Shown: in pieces, positions 7,367-9,215 of the stretch
Layout of the letters: each line of letters opens with the position of its first letter
Position numbering within the stretch: the first letter of the stretch is position 1
Assembly: GCF_001557215.1 (NCBI RefSeq)
Contig: NZ_LSJM01000170.1
Location: 1-9,215 of the forward strand
Direction of reading: 5' to 3'
Source: Sphingomonas sp. CCH9-E2
GTDB taxonomy: Bacteria; Pseudomonadota; Alphaproteobacteria; Sphingomonadales; Sphingomonadaceae
DNA length: 9,215 nt
Notes under the pieces: generated by a model
What the model saw: only the letters and a program-made list of their open reading frames with translations
Databases searched by the model: none
Told to the model about the DNA's origin: nothing
Position numbers and translations under genes: made by a program

Positions 7367-7384
7367 CCCCCTGTTGAACGGGGG
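7367..7384 (-). promoter_or_regulatory. Possible hairpin masking the activator's ribosome binding site
   Basis: In the minus-strand leader, CCCCC (complement of 7380-7384) can pair with GGGGG (complement of 7367-7371) across an 8-nt loop. The GGGGG is the Shine-Dalgarno of the activator, 7 nt before its ATG. The stem is only 5 bp, but all G-C. It may reduce translation of the activator; no known regulatory RNA family was recognised. Confidence 0.35.
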
Positions 7385-7398
7385 AATGCGGGATTGGT

Positions 7399-7415
7399 GG
7401 TAAACGCCGAGTAAA
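7399..7415 (-). promoter_or_regulatory. Candidate CtrA-type site upstream of the activator
   Basis: On the minus strand the sequence reads TTTA, seven bases, TTTACC, about 40 bp before the activator ATG. The alphaproteobacterial CtrA consensus is TTAA-N7-TTAAC, so spacing is exact and each half-site has one mismatch. CtrA commonly activates top-level flagellar regulators in alphaproteobacteria by binding over the -35 region, which would place the transcription start close to the ATG. The match is by eye in one site only, and an AT-rich coincidence is possible. Confidence 0.35.
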
Positions 7416-7453
7416 CCAATTCAAAAAAACAGCATTTTTCGGCTCCAGTTAGC

Positions 7454-7473
7454 CGCGCGTGCCTCTACGCGCG
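7454..7473. other. GC-rich hairpin in the divergent intergenic region
   Basis: CGCGCGT (7454-7460) and ACGCGCG (7467-7473) form a perfect 7-bp stem around a 6-nt loop. It lies midway between the divergent activator and flagellin genes. A nearby palindrome CTGCGCAG (7492-7499) is flanked by the direct repeat AAAACTGC (ending at 7495, and again at 7500-7507). These could be protein-binding sites, but I recognise no specific operator. Confidence 0.3.
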
Positions 7474-7507
7474 CGCGAGGCCCACGAAAAACTGCGCAGA
7501 AAACTGC

Positions 7508-7534
7508 TTAATCCGCCGCCCACCCTGCCGTTCA
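7508..7534 (+). promoter_or_regulatory. Candidate sigma-28 (FliA) promoter for flagellin
   Basis: TTAA (7508-7511), a 15-bp spacer, then GCCGTTCA (7527-7534) resembles the sigma-28 consensus TAAA-N15-GCCGATAA at 9 of 12 positions with exact spacing and a perfect GCCG core. It would give a 5' leader of about 65 nt. No GG-N10-GC sigma-54 promoter was found on the plus strand of this region, which makes sigma-28 the better option for the flagellin gene. Moderate evidence only. Confidence 0.35.
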
Positions 7535-7606
7535 CCCCTGTGGCGGCTCGGGCTCTCTCGCATTCAGGGGGGAACGGGGAGACGCCGGATTGAACGGAGA
7601 CAAGAC

Positions 7607-9010
7607 ATGACTGTTATCGGAACGAACATCGCGAGCATGCGTGCCGCGAACGCTTCGAAGACGGCGTCGGCCTCGCTGCAGACCGCCATGGAGCGTCTGT
7701 CGACTGGCAAGCGCATCAACACTTCGAAGGACGACGCCGCCGGCCTCGCCATCGCATCGACGATGACCTCGTCGATCCGCGGCATGAGCCAGGCGATCCG
7801 CAATGCCAATGACGGCGTCAGCCTGGCGCAGACCGCCGAAGGCGCGCTGGGCGAAGTCACCAACATGCTGCAGCGTATTCGTGAGCTGGCCGTGCAGTCG
7901 GCTTCGGGTACCTATTCGGACAGCGACCGCGCCAATCTTCAGTCGGAAGTGACTGCGCTGACCTCGCAGATCTCGTCGGCGCTGACCACGACCAAGTTCA
8001 ACGGCGTTTCGCTGTTCACCACGTCCTCGGGCGGCGCGGGTACGACCACGACGATCCAGACCGGCTATAACTCGGGGGACACCGTCGCGATCTCGATCGG
8101 CAATATCGACCTCAGCACCATGTCGGCCGGCACCCGCGCCGCGACGCAGGACGATGTCGATGCCGGTGTGACGCGCGAAGCGACTGCAGACGACGTGACC
8201 GCGGGCGCTACCCGCGCCGCGACTGCTGCGGACGTAACGGCAGGTGCAACGCGTGAAGCCACCGCGGAAGACGTCACCGCCGGTGCGACCCGTGCCGCGA
8301 CGCAGGACGATGTCGATGCGGGCGTGACCCGTGAAGCAACCGCTGCGGATGTGACGGCGGGCGTGACCCGCGCTGCTACGGCCGATGACGTGACGGCGGG
8401 CGCTACCCGCATTGCCACCCAGGCAGATGTCGATGCCAACCTGATGCGCCCGGCAACGCAGGACGACATCGACAACGGCTTTGGCGGTGATATCGGCGAC
8501 GACATCGCGGTCGCGGTCGGCGACGAAGTGCTGGCCGAGGAAGGCGATCAGATCGTCGTGAGTGAAGGCGACGAGATCACCGTGTCGGTCGGTGATGAAA
8601 TCGCCGCCGAGGAAGGCGACCTGATCGCGGCGGAAGTCGGTGACCAGATCGCGGCTGAGGTCGGTGACGACATTCTGGTCGAAGTGGGTGACGACATCGA
8701 AACGTCCGGCCTGTCGGTCGCGACCGCTGACAATGCCGACGACGCGCTGGCAGTGGTCGACGCGCTGCTGACCACGGTCAACACGGTCCGCGCCGGGCTT
8801 GGCGCCAGCCAGAGCCGCCTGGAATCGGTGGTCAACAACCTGACCAGCAACGTCACCAACCTGACCGAAGCGCGCAGCCGCATCGAGGACGCCGACTTCT
8901 CGGCCGAAACGACGGCGCTCGCCAAGGCGCAGATCCTGAGCCAGGCATCGACCGCGATGCTCGCCCAGGCCAACCAGTCGCAGCAGAATGTTCTGACGCT
9001 GCTTCGCTAA
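7607..9010 (+). CDS. fliC: Flagellin with a repeat-built outer domain
   Basis: The structural subunit of the flagellar filament, exported without a signal peptide. The ATG has a GGAG ribosome binding site 7 nt upstream. Predicted length is 467 residues with no cysteine. The N-terminal D0/D1 domain (about 1-170) begins [16 protein letters not shown] and carries [10 protein letters not shown] at 88-97; the C-terminal D1/D0 domain (about 369-467) contains [15 protein letters not shown] and ends QQNVLTLLR. The outer D2/D3 region has no resemblance to usual flagellin outer domains. It is nine 13-residue repeats (176-292) followed by nine 8-residue acidic repeats (297-368). Without residues 176-368 a 274-residue protein remains, the size of short alphaproteobacterial flagellins. 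The gene is divergent from the fli operon, stands alone and ends in a terminator. Flagellin identity is certain from both ends; the role of the repeats is unknown. Confidence 0.98.
   Translation: MTVIGTNIASMRAANASKTASASLQTAMERLSTGKRINTSKDDAAGLAIASTMTSSIRGMSQAIRNANDGVSLAQTAEGALGEVTNMLQRIRELAVQSASGTYSDSDRANLQSEVTALTSQISSALTTTKFNGVSLFTTSSGGAGTTTTIQTGYNSGDTVAISIGNIDLSTMSAGTRAATQDDVDAGVTREATADDVTAGATRAATAADVTAGATREATAEDVTAGATRAATQDDVDAGVTREATAADVTAGVTRAATADDVTAGATRIATQADVDANLMRPATQDDIDNGFGGDIGDDIAVAVGDEVLAEEGDQIVVSEGDEITVSVGDEIAAEEGDLIAAEVGDQIAAEVGDDILVEVGDDIETSGLSVATADNADDALAVVDALLTTVNTVRAGLGASQSRLESVVNNLTSNVTNLTEARSRIEDADFSAETTALAKAQILSQASTAMLAQANQSQQNVLTLLR
8132..8482 (+). repeat. Nine tandem 39-bp units encoding 13-residue repeats in flagellin
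   Basis: Units begin at residues 176, 189, 202, 215, 228, 241, 254, 267 and 280. The consensus is TR[AE]AT[AQ]xDV[DT]AG[AV]; the last two units drift ([26 protein letters not shown]). Residue 3 alternates Ala and Glu through the first seven units. Units 1 and 5 are identical at 36 of 39 bases, pointing to duplication of a four-unit block. Most other unit pairs differ mainly at third codon positions, so the protein pattern is more conserved than the DNA. Confidence 0.95.
8495..8710 (+). repeat. Nine tandem 24-bp units encoding acidic octapeptides in flagellin
   Basis: Units begin at residue 297 and every 8 residues to 361. Every unit begins GD, and position 4 is Ile in eight units and Val in one; examples are [16 protein letters not shown] and GDDILVEV. 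The 72 residues include 24 Asp or Glu and no Lys or Arg. The array follows the 13-residue array after a four-residue bridge (GGDI) and leads straight into the C-terminal D1 domain. Confidence 0.95.
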
Positions 9011-9060
9011 GCGTGTGCCGGTCGGGGTGTCACCCCCCTGACAGGCGCCACGGCCGGTCA

Positions 9061-9079
9061 CCCTTCCCTGTTGGAAGGG
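9061..9079 (+). other. Hairpin in the flagellin 3' untranslated region
   Basis: CCCTTCC (9061-9067) and GGAAGGG (9073-9079) form a perfect 7-bp stem with a 5-nt loop, 50 nt after the flagellin stop and just before the terminator. Another small stem, GGGGT/ACCCC, lies upstream near 9025-9037. Such stems may protect the 3' end of an abundant mRNA; this is inference. Confidence 0.45.
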
Positions 9080-9088
9080 CATGCGAGG

Positions 9089-9129
9089 AAACCCCGGTGG
9101 TCGAAAGGCCGCCGGGGTTTTTCTTTTTT
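9089..9129 (+). terminator. Intrinsic terminator of the flagellin gene
   Basis: A 12-bp stem pairs AAACCCCGGTGG (9089-9100) with CCGCCGGGGTTT (9109-9120), with a single G-U wobble and an 8-nt loop. It is followed by a T-rich run ending TTTTTCTTTTTT at 9129. It lies about 80 nt after the flagellin stop and is strong by sequence. I see nothing else in 9130-9162 except a 6-bp inverted repeat, GCCTGC/GCAGGC (9136-9158). Confidence 0.93.
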
Positions 9130-9162
9130 GATGGCGCCTGCAGCGCGGTTCGGCAGGCATCA

Positions 9163-9215
9163 AATCCTCCCCCGCCAGGGGGAGGTGGCACGCGCAGCGT
9201 GACGGAGGGGGAGGA
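9163..9215. repeat. Palindromic repeat, copy of the 902-1029 half-element (cut by window edge)
   Basis: It starts AATCCTCCCC like the left end of the element at 902 and shares its order: a CCTCCCCC/GGGGGAGG hairpin (9166-9185), GGTGGCA, a CACGC/GCGTG hairpin (9189-9201) and GACGGAGGGGG. TCCTCCCCC (9165-9173) could also pair with GGGGGAGGA (9207-9215), so it may be a short single-unit form. It begins 33 nt after the flagellin terminator, outside any gene visible here. Confidence 0.82.

Noticed and set aside
7360..7419. A 20-codon upstream extension of the activator gene
   Set aside because: The extended N-terminus has no ribosome binding site and overlaps the candidate CtrA site and leader hairpin, whereas the ATG at 7359 has AGGGGG at good spacing.
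7430..7447. Sigma-54-like sequence on the minus strand (TGG then GAAAAATGCT)
   Set aside because: The spacing between GG and GC is 11 bases rather than the required 10, and -12 reads TGC after A rather than TTGC. No strict GG-N10-GC promoter with good flanks was found on either strand of the intergenic region.
8495..8710. RTX-type calcium-binding repeats
   Set aside because: The period is 8, not 9, and the GGxGxDxUx pattern is absent; only the Gly-Asp pair is shared.
7532..9163. A 543-codon open frame on the minus strand opposite flagellin
   Set aside because: It is antisense to a certain flagellin gene and reads through the terminator region. Its apparent repeats merely mirror the flagellin repeats.

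Overview
The window is a high-GC chromosomal segment carrying the basal-body and export half of a flagellar gene cluster plus one flagellin gene. Gene content, the Fis-type sigma-54 activator that leads the operon, and short C/G-rich palindromic repeats of a kind I associate with sphingomonad genomes suggest an alphaproteobacterium of the Sphingomonadaceae. The lineage call is inference; the gene calls are not.

Layout. From about 7359 down to 1 the minus strand carries one tightly packed operon: a sigma-54-type activator, fliE, fliF, fliG, fliH, fliI, fliJ and the start of fliK, which runs off the window at base 1. From the activator to fliI the genes overlap by 4 or 8 nt or are 1 to 6 nt apart. 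The one large gap (fliI to fliJ, 139 nt) is almost entirely filled by a 128-bp composite palindromic element (902-1029). A 247-bp divergent intergenic region (7360-7606) separates the operon from a plus-strand flagellin gene (7607-9010), which ends in a strong intrinsic terminator (9089-9129). A further copy of the palindromic repeat starts at 9163 and runs to the window edge.

How the genes work together. The activator probably drives its own operon and perhaps other flagellar genes. FliE, FliF and FliG form the rod-junction, MS-ring and rotor-switch core. FliH, FliI and FliJ form the export ATPase complex, and FliK controls hook length. The flagellin builds the filament.

What stands out. 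The flagellin has ordinary D0/D1 ends, but its outer domain consists of two adjoining protein repeat arrays: nine 13-residue units (consensus TR[AE]AT-x-x-DV-x-AG-x), then nine very acidic 8-residue units (GD-x-I-x-x-x-x). Without them a 274-residue flagellin of normal short alphaproteobacterial size remains. Second, the palindromic element between fliI and fliJ supplies the apparent fliJ Shine-Dalgarno sequence and locks it in a hairpin, ahead of a TTG start. Third, the activator has no visible phosphoacceptor receiver domain and no adjacent kinase. No tRNA, rRNA, CRISPR or insertion sequence was seen, and no gene-free stretch exceeds 300 bases.
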